Below, piece by piece: positions 15,511 through 24,539 of a stretch of DNA of 64,000 nt. The stretch is from Acinetobacter sp. ANC 4910. GTDB lineage: Bacteria > Pseudomonadota > Gammaproteobacteria > Pseudomonadales > Moraxellaceae. How positions within the stretch are numbered: the stretch's first letter is position 1; every line of letters begins with the position of its first letter. The stretch is taken from assembly GCF_004331035.1 (NCBI RefSeq), contig NZ_SJNT01000011.1, forward strand, positions 1 through 64,000, in the 5' to 3' direction. The position numbers and the translations under genes are program-made. The notes beneath the pieces were generated by a model, which made no database searches, had not been told where the DNA came from, and saw only the letters and a list, made by a program, of their open reading frames with translations.

Positions 15511-16128
15511 TTATTGCTTTTGAAACACCACATAATTAAATTTTTGAGCTTGTTGATTGGGTGTGATATGCACGTCCTGCACACTCGAAATGAAACGGAA
15601 ATCAGGTTCAGTAAATTGTTGCTGTAATTGTGCAACACTATAACGTTGAACTTCTAATCCACTGCATTTTAAAGGACCATCTTCAGCAAAAGTAGCTACA
15701 ATCACGTACCCTAAGGGTTGTACGGCTGTTTTCACTTGCTGTATATAACGCTTTTGCTCTTGAGGTTGAGTTAAAAAATGAAATACTGCACGATCATGCC
15801 AAACTTGATAGCTTTCTGGTTCGAATTCCACGCTTAAAAGGTCGGCTACTTTCCAATCAATCAAATGAGCACGATCACCTAAACGCTGTTGGCTCTGCTG
15901 CAATGCCTGGTTGGATATATCTAACACTGTTAAATGGCGATAGCCTAAATCGAGTAATTCATCAGCAAGTATCGATGCGCCAGCACCAACATCAATCATT
16001 GCTGCATCAGGTGCTAATTTCAAAGATTGAATTAATTGTATCGATTGGCTTGCATGTAACTGAAACCAACTGACTTGCGTCACGGCTTTATCTGTATAAA
16101 CTCGATTCCAATGTGTTTCTGTGGACAT
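15511..16128 (-). CDS. class I SAM-dependent methyltransferase
   Basis: 205 residues. Motif I IDVGAGASILADELLD (near 42-57), motif II acidic end LTVLDIS, then WKVADLLSVEF and the catalytic-area VWHDRAVFHFL. It starts WNRVYTDKAVTQVSWFQ, a signature of a methyltransferase subfamily common in environmental bacteria with unknown substrate. The start ATG at 16128 is preceded by GAAGAG. Confidence 0.82.
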   Translation of the reverse strand: MSTETHWNRVYTDKAVTQVSWFQLHASQSIQLIQSLKLAPDAAMIDVGAGASILADELLDLGYRHLTVLDISNQALQQSQQRLGDRAHLIDWKVADLLSVEFEPESYQVWHDRAVFHFLTQPQEQKRYIQQVKTAVQPLGYVIVATFAEDGPLKCSGLEVQRYSVAQLQQQFTEPDFRFISSVQDVHITPNQQAQKFNYVVFQKQ

Positions 16129-16176
16129 CTCTTCATTCCCTGCAATAAATAATATTATATTAAAATATATTTTATT

Positions 16177-16539
16177 TTAAGTATTTTCATCTTCAGGGAA
16201 TTCTAAATAATGCTTCAGGACCACCGCATGATTTTGGTTGGTATTCTTTGCCGCTGTAATCAAGCTAATATTATTCTGTTGGCCTAAACGTCGTAATTCG
16301 GCAAGCGTTTCAGGGTGTTGCATCAATTCAAGCAAATATTTTGCTCGAAACTCTTCCCAGCCAATTAAATCTTGATGATAAGACTGCCTTAAAACAGTAG
16401 AAGGCGTAATCTCTTTGGGCCAAAGATCAATCTTGGCATCTTGTTTTTTAATGCCTCGTGGCCATAAACGATCCACTAAAATTCTTAATCCATCTTCTGC
16501 CGTAACAGGACTATAGGCACGCTTGATTTGAATCTGCAT
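16177..16539 (-). CDS. DUF488/YeaO-family protein
   Basis: 120 residues. Seen: IKRAYSP, RILVDRLWPRGIKK (residues 20-33), LWPKEITPS, then a C-terminal SLITAAKNTNQNHAVVLKHYL. These are the conserved blocks of the YeaO branch of DUF488. No biochemical function is established. It sits in a run of small minus-strand genes (16.2-17.4 kb) with short gaps. Confidence 0.85.
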   Translation of the reverse strand: MQIQIKRAYSPVTAEDGLRILVDRLWPRGIKKQDAKIDLWPKEITPSTVLRQSYHQDLIGWEEFRAKYLLELMQHPETLAELRRLGQQNNISLITAAKNTNQNHAVVLKHYLEFPEDENT

Positions 16540-16574
16540 TGATTTCCTTAGCGGTGCGAAAATAAAGAATTCAT

Positions 16575-16919
16575 TTAACTTTCCATACTGATATCTTCAA
16601 CATTGCCATCTTCATCAAATGACACACATAACACATAGTCAGTCACATTTTCTGGCAGACTAAAATCAATCGAATCATCATTTTCTTCAACGGAATGAAA
16701 GTCTAAAAAGCGCTGCGTCGATAATAACTCAATCACCTGCTTCGCTTCAGGGTGCGTGAGCCCAGTATGATGCTGCCAATATTGCGGAGAGATTTCTTGC
16801 AGATGATGCTCTACATACAAGCGCACTTGATTATCTAACCCGACATCTTGCAGATAGCTTTGCCAAATCGCATTCCGAGCTTTCTGTTCTCTGTCCTTAA
16901 AATTATTAAACGTTTGCAT
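16575..16919 (-). CDS. DUF2004-like acidic protein
   Basis: 114 residues, strongly acidic. The layout (FKDREQKARNAIWQSYLQD, then ...VIELLSTQRFLDFHSV, ending VLCVSFDEDGNVEDISMES) matches DUF2004-type proteins, whose role is unknown. It lies 14 bp downstream of the AHSA1-like gene on the same strand, so the two are probably co-transcribed. Confidence 0.65.
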   Translation of the reverse strand: MQTFNNFKDREQKARNAIWQSYLQDVGLDNQVRLYVEHHLQEISPQYWQHHTGLTHPEAKQVIELLSTQRFLDFHSVEENDDSIDFSLPENVTDYVLCVSFDEDGNVEDISMES

Positions 16920-16933
16920 AACATCCTTACCTT

Positions 16934-17380
16934 TTATCCATCAGGTATTTCAGGCGTAATTAGGAGTGCCAACAATTGCAAAGACTCTTGCCAGCCCAAA
17001 TAGCACGCTTCTACGGGAATTACATCGGGTATGCCAGATTGAGTGATTTGAACTTCTGTCCCCACAGAGACCGCTTTAAATTGAACTTTGACTTCAATCA
17101 AATCGGGCATGTTTGGATCTTCAAATTGATCAACGTAGCGTAACAGCTCATTCGGTACCACTTCATGATATGTGCCACCAAAACCAATGCGTGTGCCTGT
17201 AGAAAAGTTAGTGAAATACATGCGATATTTGCCCTCAGGCTTCACCTCAAGCAAATCGACATGTGCTGTAAAACCGTGGGGTGCCATCCATTTGACTAAG
17301 GCATCTGCTGTGGTAAATGCCCGATAAACACGCTCTGGTGGCGCATTAAACACGCGATGTAATTGAACCGTATTCGACAT
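16934..17380 (-). CDS. AHSA1-type SRPBCC protein
   Basis: 148 residues, an Activator-of-Hsp90-ATPase-homologue (AHSA1/START-like) domain: VQLHRVFNAPPERVYRAFTTADALVKWMAPHG at the start, YRMYFTNFSTGTRIGFGGTYHEVVPNELLRYVDQF in the middle, and GWQESLQLLALLI at the end. Bacterial members bind unknown hydrophobic ligands and have no demonstrated Hsp90 role. Probably in one transcript with the DUF2004-like gene. Confidence 0.85.
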   Translation of the reverse strand: MSNTVQLHRVFNAPPERVYRAFTTADALVKWMAPHGFTAHVDLLEVKPEGKYRMYFTNFSTGTRIGFGGTYHEVVPNELLRYVDQFEDPNMPDLIEVKVQFKAVSVGTEVQITQSGIPDVIPVEACYLGWQESLQLLALLITPEIPDG

Positions 17381-17490
17381 GAGACACCTATATTTTTATT
17401 CTTTGGTTTCAAATAGTGTACGGTAAGTCGAGGTGGCTTATGTATAGCTTGAGTATGAATTATACAGCAACCACCTACTTTGGCATCTCG

Positions 17491-17859
17491 CTACTCATCA
17501 TCATAATCATAGAGATAGCTTAAACAGCCCCAACCGTCATATTCACCTTGGAACATTTCGGCAATTTTAACGAACCACTCTTCTAAATCTTGAACATCTT
17601 GATATTCAGGAATCATATTGACATGCACGTTCAACACCCATAAATCACTGCCATCATTTTTGACTTCTTCTTGGAACAGTGAAATTTTTTGTTCTTCATG
17701 CAATAAATGCAAAGCGCATTTTTCTGCCTGATCTTGGGTTGTAAAAACAATAGAGAATTCAATTTCATGTAGATCGGTTAGATCATTACCATCTTCATAC
17801 ATCTGCCACAGTACATTACCGTTATCATCGTCTGGAAATAATTCATAGTTTCGGCTCAT
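17491..17859 (-). CDS. rraB: RraB-like ribonuclease E inhibitor family protein
   Basis: 122 residues, very acidic. The C-terminal segment EMFQGEYDGWGCL followed by acidic residues matches the conserved end of RraB, which binds RNase E and dampens mRNA decay. The N-terminal half (YEDGNDLTDLHEIEFSIVF...AEKCALHLL) also fits the family. Whether the Acinetobacter protein inhibits RNase E has not been shown here. Monocistronic. Confidence 0.75.
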   Translation of the reverse strand: MSRNYELFPDDDNGNVLWQMYEDGNDLTDLHEIEFSIVFTTQDQAEKCALHLLHEEQKISLFQEEVKNDGSDLWVLNVHVNMIPEYQDVQDLEEWFVKIAEMFQGEYDGWGCLSYLYDYDDE

Positions 17860-17941
17860 TGTTATATCCCTACTTTTTGTTTATTAATTCAACGTAATTT
17901 AGCATGATTTTATGACAGTTTAAGCCCCCAAATAGATATTT

Positions 17942-18607
17942 TTAGAATGCAGCTACACTCTGAATATCGACCAACTCACCACTGAATGGCTGGGTAAATT
18001 TCAAGTGACTGGCATGTAATGCCATGCGCTTTAAAGGACTTTGTAAAGGTTCTGGATGGTATAGCTTATCGCCTGTAATTGGATGTCCAATATATTGCAT
18101 ATGCACACGTAATTGATGTGAGCGCCCCGTAATCGGAGTCAGCAACACACGACTGATATCCTGCACTGAATCGTATTGCATCAGCTCAAATAAGGTTTTT
18201 GCAGCTTTACCCAACTCAAAATGTACAATCTGACGTGGACGGTTTTCCCAATCCGTAATTAAAGGGACTTCTACACTTCCCGATTGCTGAATCTGACCTT
18301 GTACCAATGCTTGATAATGTTTGGTCACCGTTCGTGCTTGGAACATTTTGCTGACCGCGACTTCGGCATCACGATGCTTGGCAAACATCAAAATTCCCGA
18401 GGTCGCCATGTCTAAACGATGGGTAATTTTCGCCTCTGGAAATTGCACTAAAACGCGATAATAAGCACTATCATGATGTTCAGGTAAGCGTCCCGGCACC
18501 GACAACAAACCCGCAGGTTTATTAATCACCACCAAGTCTGCATCTTCATAAATAATCTGCAAAGGTTCTTGTGGTGGGGTATAAACGAAGTGGTCATTAA
18601 GAGGCAT
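17942..18607 (-). CDS. RluA-family pseudouridine synthase
   Basis: Isomerises uridine in 23S rRNA and/or tRNA. Seen: YEDADLVVINKPAGLLSVPG near the start, THRLDMATSGILMFAK with the catalytic Asp, and LTPITGRSHQLRVHMQYIGHPITGD. No S4 domain is present, so it resembles RluA (U746 / tRNA U32). I use ATG 18607 (MPLNDHFVY); the longer frame would need a TTG at 18652. 221 residues, close to E. coli RluA. Confidence 0.88.
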   Translation of the reverse strand: MPLNDHFVYTPPQEPLQIIYEDADLVVINKPAGLLSVPGRLPEHHDSAYYRVLVQFPEAKITHRLDMATSGILMFAKHRDAEVAVSKMFQARTVTKHYQALVQGQIQQSGSVEVPLITDWENRPRQIVHFELGKAAKTLFELMQYDSVQDISRVLLTPITGRSHQLRVHMQYIGHPITGDKLYHPEPLQSPLKRMALHASHLKFTQPFSGELVDIQSVAAF

Positions 18608-18733
18608 GAGCAGATGGGATGACAAACAAAGCGGGCAAAATATCAAGCTCAATTCAGACTGTCAATTTTTCTGCTTTTAAGTCATTACATTCATCCGAAG
18701 ATGATGCATCCCCCATCAAAAATCTAGAAATAT

Positions 18734-19432
18734 TTAGCGATGCTTACTCATTTCTGACAGCAAATCTAACTGAATTTCCTGAATTTGTGTGAGCCTTTCC
18801 CATTGATGTGACAACAAATGATCCATTTTTTCATGTAAATGCCGAATTTCTAATTCTGCTTTCAAATTAATTTGATAGTCATGCTGCGAACGTAAACGGT
18901 CTTTGGCTTCCTGTCGATTTTGGCTCATCATAATAATCGGAGCTTGTATGGCCGCCAGACATGACAAAACCAAATTTAATAAAATAAAAGGATACGGATC
19001 CACTGGATGTACCAATAACACCACTGTATTTAAAAGAATCCAAAGCACTAAAAAAACGCCGAAACAAATTAAAAAAATCCAACTGCCGCCAAAACTGGCA
19101 ATTTTATCTGCCAATTTCTCTCCCATTGTCCATTTTTGATCAAATTCAGTCTCTATATTCTTGGTAATCAGTTCATGCCGTTGCATGCTGCTAATTACTT
19201 CACGCTCTAAATCTGTCAGCTCGCCTTTTTCAGACTTTAATAAGGCGTGTACATACTGAATCCGGTAGTGGGTCAAATCAGAGCGACAGATAAAACGATC
19301 GGGAGACCAATCTGAAACATCTTTTTTAATTTCATCGCTAATCACATCACGAATAATATGCCCAGAGACCAGTGCGTTATAAGGAAATGACTTTTTGCAC
19401 ACTGCACACGTTTGATTTTGTCTATCTGTCAT
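18734..19432 (-). CDS. DUF1003 membrane protein
   Basis: 232 residues. An N-terminal Cys pair (CAVCKKSF) suggests a small zinc-binding knuckle. Two membrane helices follow (about residues 117-140, FGGSWIFLICFGVFLVLWIL, and 150-170), then QAPIIMMSQNRQEAKDRLRSQHDYQINLKAE, the DUF1003 signature, and a C-terminal coiled coil. The function is unknown; E. coli has no close relative. Confidence 0.85.
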   Translation of the reverse strand: MTDRQNQTCAVCKKSFPYNALVSGHIIRDVISDEIKKDVSDWSPDRFICRSDLTHYRIQYVHALLKSEKGELTDLEREVISSMQRHELITKNIETEFDQKWTMGEKLADKIASFGGSWIFLICFGVFLVLWILLNTVVLLVHPVDPYPFILLNLVLSCLAAIQAPIIMMSQNRQEAKDRLRSQHDYQINLKAELEIRHLHEKMDHLLSHQWERLTQIQEIQLDLLSEMSKHR

Positions 19433-19524
19433 CTTTTTAATTCGTTTTCTATTTTGACTCTATCATAACAATTTTTGGTTTAAATGAAGTAACTTCCATT
19501 ATTGCAACACTACAAATGTCAGAT

Positions 19525-19767
19525 TTAACTTAAAATAGATAGAACAATAAATGGAACCAGATTAAACACCATAATTAAAATTTTATAGACTGCCATCGCC
19601 GCATAATGAATGGCATCGAAAGCTTGATCATTCAGATTAAACCAACGACCATGTAAACGTTTCATCCACGTTCTAGCATAGATAAAAACCACAAACCAAA
19701 TCAATAAAATCAGATAATTAAGGGCTAAAGACCAGCCCAACACTTGCCGTAATAATTCCATATTCAT
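19525..19767 (-). CDS. small DUF6868-like membrane protein
   Basis: 80 residues starting MNMELLRQVLGWSL. AGGGGTGG lies 5 bp before the ATG at 19767, which decides this start against the TTG nine codons upstream. Two membrane helices (LALNYLILLIWFVVFIYA, and a final helix ILIMVFNLVPFIVLSIL) flank a short charged loop. It lies 36 bp after the DUF4256 gene. Function unknown. Confidence 0.7.
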   Translation of the reverse strand: MNMELLRQVLGWSLALNYLILLIWFVVFIYARTWMKRLHGRWFNLNDQAFDAIHYAAMAVYKILIMVFNLVPFIVLSILS

Positions 19768-19803
19768 ATGTACCACCCCTATATTTAGGTTCAATGGCGT
19801 GAG

Positions 19804-20367
19804 CTAAAGCTTTATCCCAACCCGAAAACCTCGCGCAGCATAATAAGATTCAGCCCCATTATGATAAGTAAATACCTGACCATAGCGACGGTCACAAAAT
19901 AGCGCCCCACCCAACGCCCGAATAGCCTCAGGCGTATACACCCAACTTGATGTTTTTTGGTCAAAATTTACTATTTGTTGTAATTCACGATATTGCTGTT
20001 CTGTGAGTAATATCGTGCCCATTTTCTGTGCCAAATGCACTGCACTGTCTTGTGGTGGATTCTGTTTCCGAGCAGCCAATGCGTCTGCGTCATAACATAA
20101 ACTACGGCGACCTTTGGGACTTTCCTCTGCACAATCTACAAAATAATATTCATTGTTATTTTGTTGAAACTGAATAAGATCGGGCTCACCCCCTGTTTGC
20201 TCCATCCAGTGCAAACTTTGAATTTTTTCAGGTTGCGCTTGAAGTTTGGGCAACACTTCACTCCATTTGAGATAAGGATGCCTTAAAACATGCTGCTCAA
20301 AACGTTGCTGTAACTGGGTGAAAAGTTCCTGATCATCCAATGGCTGATCTAAGTTATGACTCGTCAT
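19804..20367 (-). CDS. DUF4256 domain protein
   Basis: 187 residues, cytoplasmic. The core LHWMEQTGGEPDLI, YYFVDCAEESPKGRRSLCYDADAL and GGALFCDRRYGQVFTYHNGAESYYAARGFRV are the conserved DUF4256 blocks. No biochemical function is known. It probably shares a transcript with the small membrane protein that follows. A candidate promoter (TTGACA at 20573-20568) lies about 200 bp upstream. Confidence 0.85.
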   Translation of the reverse strand: MTSHNLDQPLDDQELFTQLQQRFEQHVLRHPYLKWSEVLPKLQAQPEKIQSLHWMEQTGGEPDLIQFQQNNNEYYFVDCAEESPKGRRSLCYDADALAARKQNPPQDSAVHLAQKMGTILLTEQQYRELQQIVNFDQKTSSWVYTPEAIRALGGALFCDRRYGQVFTYHNGAESYYAARGFRVGIKL

Positions 20368-20942
20368 TTCTGCTCTTCTTTTTATTAGATTATTGGGGGG
20401 AATACGCTCTTATCATGTTACTGAATGAGCTAAAAAAACATCGTCTAAATTTGTAAATGACGTAAAAATATAGATGGGAGTTATATAAAAAACTAAACTA
20501 GAATGGACTCTAAAATATTTTTAAACTTATATTTTTATTCAATTTTATTCTAAAAAATTTTTTAGGGTGTCAAGGGAAAACATCAGTGGTTTACTTCAAC
20601 AACCATGACTTTGTAAATCATAACCTTGTGCCTATAAACTTTTGGTTTATAGCGTCCTAAGCCGAATCGAGACCTTTTGGGTAAGTACTACACTCACGTT
20701 GTACGCAACTGGTAGCAAACTACTCTTTCCGATCCCCATCACACCCTTGAGATATAGTGTAGGCAGATTCGATTGGGATTGTTTTCCTAAAATTTAGAAT
20801 TTTCCATAATTTTTAAATGTATTTCCCATAATACAATCAATAAAAGAAATAAATTTCCATTTAATAAAATTTAATGAAGTTTTAATTTCACTTTTAAGCA
20901 TAATTTGCGTTTTTTTACCACCAAAATAAAAGCAACTGCTCA
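20368..20942. other. 575-bp intergenic stretch with a possible promoter and shared repeat words
   Basis: Seen: a minus-strand TTGACA at 20573-20568 with GAATAA 17 bp below, facing the DUF4256 gene; a hairpin TATAAAC / GTTTATA at about 20635-20652; a 15-bp word at 20675-20689 identical to 9609-9623; and TTGGGATTGTTTT at 20773-20785. The middle (20640-20790) is less AT-rich than its flanks, and a short minus-strand open stretch there reads LPTLYLKGVMGIGKSSLLP, which I cannot assign. It may be the scar of a mobile element or an RNA gene. Confidence 0.45.
20675..20689. repeat. 15-bp word shared with 9609-9623
   Basis: Exact second copy of TTTTGGGTAAGTACT. The companion word TTGGGATTGTT lies 84 bp to its right here, but 5 bp to its left at the 9.6-kb copy. 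Confidence 0.55.
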
Positions 20943-21830
20943 TTATGCCCAAATCACCATAGTGGCCGCCAAAATCACCAAAAATAGCCCTAAATGATCA
21001 GAACGAGCTAATTTCTCTTTAAAGAAAAATGCCGAAATCAACAAACTAAATAGAATTTCAATTTGTCCTAGAGTTTTCACCAAAGCCACGGTCTGCATAC
21101 TCATGGCACTAAACCAGCCTAAAGATGCCAAGAAACTACATACACTGACTTTAAAGGTCAGTCCGACACGCTGCCCCATGTGGTACAAAGTTTTTCTGCT
21201 AAATAAACTTAAGTACAACAACAAAATCACACACTGGAAGCCAATTAAAATACACAACACCCACGCTGCGCGATGCAAAAAAGGCAGCATTGCTAGTTCT
21301 AAGCTGGCTTCTCGAACCAATAAAGAGGTAACGGCAAAACACAATCCACTGCCTAATCCGATCATTAAGGTTTTGATGGAGAGTTTGCTCTGCTTGCTTC
21401 CTTGACTCAGTAAGAATACAGCGATTGCACCAATCAGTACCCCAAGCCATCCCCAAACGCTTAAGTGTTCTTGTAGCAACATGACGCCAATGAGTGCAGC
21501 CAAAATGGCTTCGCTTTTTGCCAGTCCAATACCAATCGCGTAATTCTTTTGTTGAAACAATTTCACCATTAAGGCAGTTGCATATATTTGACTTATGCCT
21601 GCAACCAAAATATACAGCCAAAAATGTGCTGAAAAACTCACGACTGCTGTGACAGGTTGTTGGTGATATAAAATTGCGAGGTAACTTAAAGCAAAGATTG
21701 GAGAAAAGAGAAAACGGGCTAAGGTAGTTCCATAAACATCAACGGTGGTACTGAGTTGCTTTTGAAAAGCATTACGCCACGCTTGCATAAACGCCGCCAT
21801 AATCGTAAATAGTACCCAAGCAATTGCCAT
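20943..21830 (-). CDS. EamA-family (DMT) transporter
   Basis: 295 residues with ten predicted membrane helices in two five-helix EamA repeats (about residues 1-140 and 150-295), the drug/metabolite transporter layout. The second repeat ends ILFSLLISAFFFKEKLARSDHLGLFLVILAATMVIWA, the typical EamA end. The substrate is unknown. It lies 92 bp downstream of the AraC-type regulator on the same strand, so that regulator may control it. Confidence 0.85.
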   Translation of the reverse strand: MAIAWVLFTIMAAFMQAWRNAFQKQLSTTVDVYGTTLARFLFSPIFALSYLAILYHQQPVTAVVSFSAHFWLYILVAGISQIYATALMVKLFQQKNYAIGIGLAKSEAILAALIGVMLLQEHLSVWGWLGVLIGAIAVFLLSQGSKQSKLSIKTLMIGLGSGLCFAVTSLLVREASLELAMLPFLHRAAWVLCILIGFQCVILLLYLSLFSRKTLYHMGQRVGLTFKVSVCSFLASLGWFSAMSMQTVALVKTLGQIEILFSLLISAFFFKEKLARSDHLGLFLVILAATMVIWA

Positions 21831-21922
21831 AATTCTGACTTCATCTCTAACTCAGGTGCTAATTTACTCGCTTCAAATTGGCTTTTCGAGCTTTAGTTTT
21901 CTTTTACTCCACAGGTGTGTTG

Positions 21923-22741
21923 CTACTTAGGCTGAACAGAGGACTCACTAATAAAAACTGTTTTAGCCTTCAAAATGGAAGGGGCAAAATCGACCATGCG
22001 ACGTAAGGTTCGTGTGTAATGTGCTTGATCCGAAAAGCCCGCTTCAAAAGCAAGATCAATTAAACTATAACCTTCAATCCACAATTGAATTGCATAGCGT
22101 ACTTTTAACCACAATATATATTGCCGCATGGAACCACCCAATTGAGCACTAAATAAATGCATCAAACGTGACTCAGACAACCCGACTTGAGCCGAAACTT
22201 CTGCCGCTGTAGGAATATTCTGTGGTACTTGCTGTTTAATATATTCACACGCTTTTAAAATACGGACATCCCACGGCAAATGAGTTACTTGTGGGGATAC
22301 AAGCTGCAAAATACGCAATAACAATTGTTTCACTTGCACAATATTTAATGCCCCTAATCTCAATTGTATAAGCTCACTCCTGAGTGGCTGTAAACAATCC
22401 GCAGGCAATGAATGCATCTGCTTTCCTTGTAATGCAGTGTGTACATAGCTATAAAGTTCATGGTCTGGATCTATTAACACCGCCAGATAAGGTTGATTTT
22501 CAGAATCCGTGCTATGGCTAACATTCGGTGCCATACAAACAATGTCATGATAACTACGGGGCTGATGATCCAAAGTTACAGCAAATTGAGCACCTAACCC
22601 GATTTGTAACAGTGCAGGGAAATGCGTATGTGATTTGTTTAAGTGTTCTTGTGTGACATATAAAATGACGCCATCCCAAGCATATACCCAGCTCTTTTCT
22701 GGTTTCGCTACTGGGTCAGATTCCTTCTGATGAAATAGCAT
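21923..22741 (-). CDS. AraC-family transcriptional regulator
   Basis: 272 residues. An N-terminal cupin-like sensor part (about 1-150) precedes the C-terminal double HTH: ILKACEYIKQQVPQNIPTAAEVSAQVGLSESRLMHLFSAQLGG and then SLIDLAFEAGFSDQAHYTRTLRRMVDFAPS. Upstream of the EamA transporter and divergent from the Mpo1-like gene (67-bp gap), so it could control either. Effector unknown. Confidence 0.87.
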   Translation of the reverse strand: MLFHQKESDPVAKPEKSWVYAWDGVILYVTQEHLNKSHTHFPALLQIGLGAQFAVTLDHQPRSYHDIVCMAPNVSHSTDSENQPYLAVLIDPDHELYSYVHTALQGKQMHSLPADCLQPLRSELIQLRLGALNIVQVKQLLLRILQLVSPQVTHLPWDVRILKACEYIKQQVPQNIPTAAEVSAQVGLSESRLMHLFSAQLGGSMRQYILWLKVRYAIQLWIEGYSLIDLAFEAGFSDQAHYTRTLRRMVDFAPSILKAKTVFISESSVQPK

Positions 22742-22808
22742 AATCGTTCAAGACCCGATGTGGTATGTTGTTCAAAATGACTCCTGTAAACACTAAAGGA
22801 GTAGTTAC

Positions 22809-23216
22809 ATGTTACAGAATACCCAAGAACTGATTAAAAACAACACTCAGGAACTCATTAAAAATACTGTACCAACACTCACGAATAAGCATGAGGTACA
22901 AATTGTCGGCAATGATGGTCGTATTAAAACGCTTAAAGAGTTCTACCCTTTTTATCTTTCACAACATACAGACCCAACTTGCCGTCGTTTGCATTTCGTA
23001 GGTACAACCTGCGTGATTGGTATTGCTGCAACCGCAGCCATGAAGAAAAATGCCAAATTACTTTGGGCCTTACCTATCGTGGGCTATGGTTTTGCTTGGG
23101 TCGGTCACTTCTTCTTTGAACACAACAAACCTGCAACATTTAAACAGCCCTTCTTTAGCTTAATTTGTGACTTTAAAATGTATAAAGACATTTTAGTCGG
23201 CAAAGTCGACTGGTAA
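22809..23216 (+). CDS. Mpo1-like (DUF962) membrane protein
   Basis: 135 residues. The DUF962 core is FYPFYLSQHTDPTCRRLHFVGTT, then two hydrophobic segments and GYGFAWVGHFFFEHNKPATFKQPFFSLICDFKMY. Yeast Mpo1 of this family is an Fe(II) dioxygenase of fatty-acid alpha-oxidation; the conserved His residues (HTDP, LHFVGT, GHFFFEHNKP) are present. The first 20 residues hold a tandem NTQELIKN repeat not typical of the family. AAGGAG precedes the ATG by 8 nt. Confidence 0.85.
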   Translation: MLQNTQELIKNNTQELIKNTVPTLTNKHEVQIVGNDGRIKTLKEFYPFYLSQHTDPTCRRLHFVGTTCVIGIAATAAMKKNAKLLWALPIVGYGFAWVGHFFFEHNKPATFKQPFFSLICDFKMYKDILVGKVDW

Positions 23217-23443
23217 AACCCCTATAGAGCTGACTTATTTAGGGGTCTAATAAGTCAGCAACATTCTTAGAAATAGCCTCTATTAACGGTTATCCAATAG
23301 CTGTGATCTATTTGCAAAAAACCAAGAAAATTTTAATCTATTTCCTTTTCATGTTTTCCTGTAAAGCAAATGTGCAATTTCACGCAAAATAGTGGAAAAT
23401 CAAGCGAATTAATTCTTCTATAAATTGTTGAAGTGAGCATTTC

Positions 23444-24169
23444 ATGAGTACTCTTGCATTTACGGCTTTCACTCTTAATGGTGTAGACGTGCAAAAATTT
23501 CTACAAGGTCAAGTTACCGTTCACGTAGAACGCCTAATTGAAAATCAAACTCGCTATACCGCAATTTGTGATCTTAAAGGTCGAATTCATTTTGGCTTGT
23601 GGCTAAAAAAAATAAATAGTGAAAGTTTCGAAATTATTACCACACTCGATCAAAGCGAAGAATTTGCCAAACATATTCGAAAATTTGGTGCATTTTCCAA
23701 GATGAAACTGGAATCTATTGGGTCAGTATTTCCGAGTATTGTTGGTACACATACTGAATTTTCAGCAACAGAGACCGATATAAGTGCTTGGCAATTGCAA
23801 GCGATTGAAACAGGTCAAGCATGGATTTGCCAAATCACTGAACATGCGTTCCAACCTCAAGAGTTACGTTTACATCAACGTGAAGGTATTCACTACGATA
23901 AAGGCTGCTACTTAGGTCAAGAAATTGTGGCTCGCCTCTGGTTTAAAGCAAAACCAAAACATTGGCTACATTTAGTTCAAGGACATGGTGAAGCCCCTGC
24001 TCCTGCGACACAACTTGACAAGGATGTGGAAGTGGTCAATAGCATACCGACAACCGATGGCTATAAAGCCTTAGTCGTTGCCAAACCAACAGCAATGACT
24101 GAGTTAGGCTTACAAATCTTAGACTTGCCAGAAGCATTAAATGGTGATGTTGCAAGACCTGTTCATTAA
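23444..24169 (+). CDS. ygfZ: YgfZ/GcvT-domain folate-binding protein
   Basis: 241 residues. The family signature KGCYLGQEIVAR (near 157-168) with its conserved Cys is present. YgfZ binds tetrahydrofolate and helps maintain certain iron-sulfur enzymes such as MiaB. The N-terminal half (GVDVQKFLQGQVT...YTAICDLKGRIHF) is the GcvT-like fold. Slightly shorter than E. coli YgfZ (326), as usual in Acinetobacter. A hairpin at 24189-24219 follows. Confidence 0.88.
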   Translation: MSTLAFTAFTLNGVDVQKFLQGQVTVHVERLIENQTRYTAICDLKGRIHFGLWLKKINSESFEIITTLDQSEEFAKHIRKFGAFSKMKLESIGSVFPSIVGTHTEFSATETDISAWQLQAIETGQAWICQITEHAFQPQELRLHQREGIHYDKGCYLGQEIVARLWFKAKPKHWLHLVQGHGEAPAPATQLDKDVEVVNSIPTTDGYKALVVAKPTAMTELGLQILDLPEALNGDVARPVH

Positions 24170-24188
24170 TTCTGTTTAAATGCATTCC

Positions 24189-24219
24189 AAGATCGTATAT
24201 GAATTACATATACGATCTT
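24189..24219 (+). terminator. hairpin after ygfZ
   Basis: A 13-bp perfect stem AAGATCGTATATG / CATATACGATCTT with a 5-nt loop, 20 bp after the ygfZ stop. The following T-run is weak. Confidence 0.6.
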
Positions 24220-24437
24220 CATTCACCCCATAAAATTAATATGAAAAATAAATACTTAGAATAATTATAAATTACAGATCATTTACGTTCTATATTTCAT
24301 CTCTAGCAAATTAAATTACACAATACCCAATTTTGGTTATTTTATGATCAGTTGCATTTTATTCCAAATGCAACTTACGCCCCAATTAAACATATATATT
24401 TCAGCTAGTTAAAATAAAACCATTACTAAAATATAGA

Positions 24438-24512
24438 TTTTTTACTCTATTTTGTTGTTTTTTTGAACTAACCAGTTCAGCTAGAGCATTTACTCTTATT
24501 TTAATTGTGTTA
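24438..24512 (+). promoter_or_regulatory. duplicated upstream blocks, FadL copy 1
   Basis: Block A TTTTTACTCTATT (to 24451) and block B starting GCATTTACTCTT (24486-24512) recur before the second FadL gene (26068-26080 and 26128-26154; 13/13 and 24/27 identical). Their conservation beside otherwise diverged DNA suggests a shared control region kept after gene duplication. Confidence 0.6.
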
Positions 24513-24539
24513 TTTTTGTCACATGGAGTAACAATATGA

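Noticed and set aside
20635..20790. 6S RNA or 4.5S RNA
   Set aside because: Neither the long interrupted helix with open centre of 6S RNA nor the conserved 4.5S loop is present.
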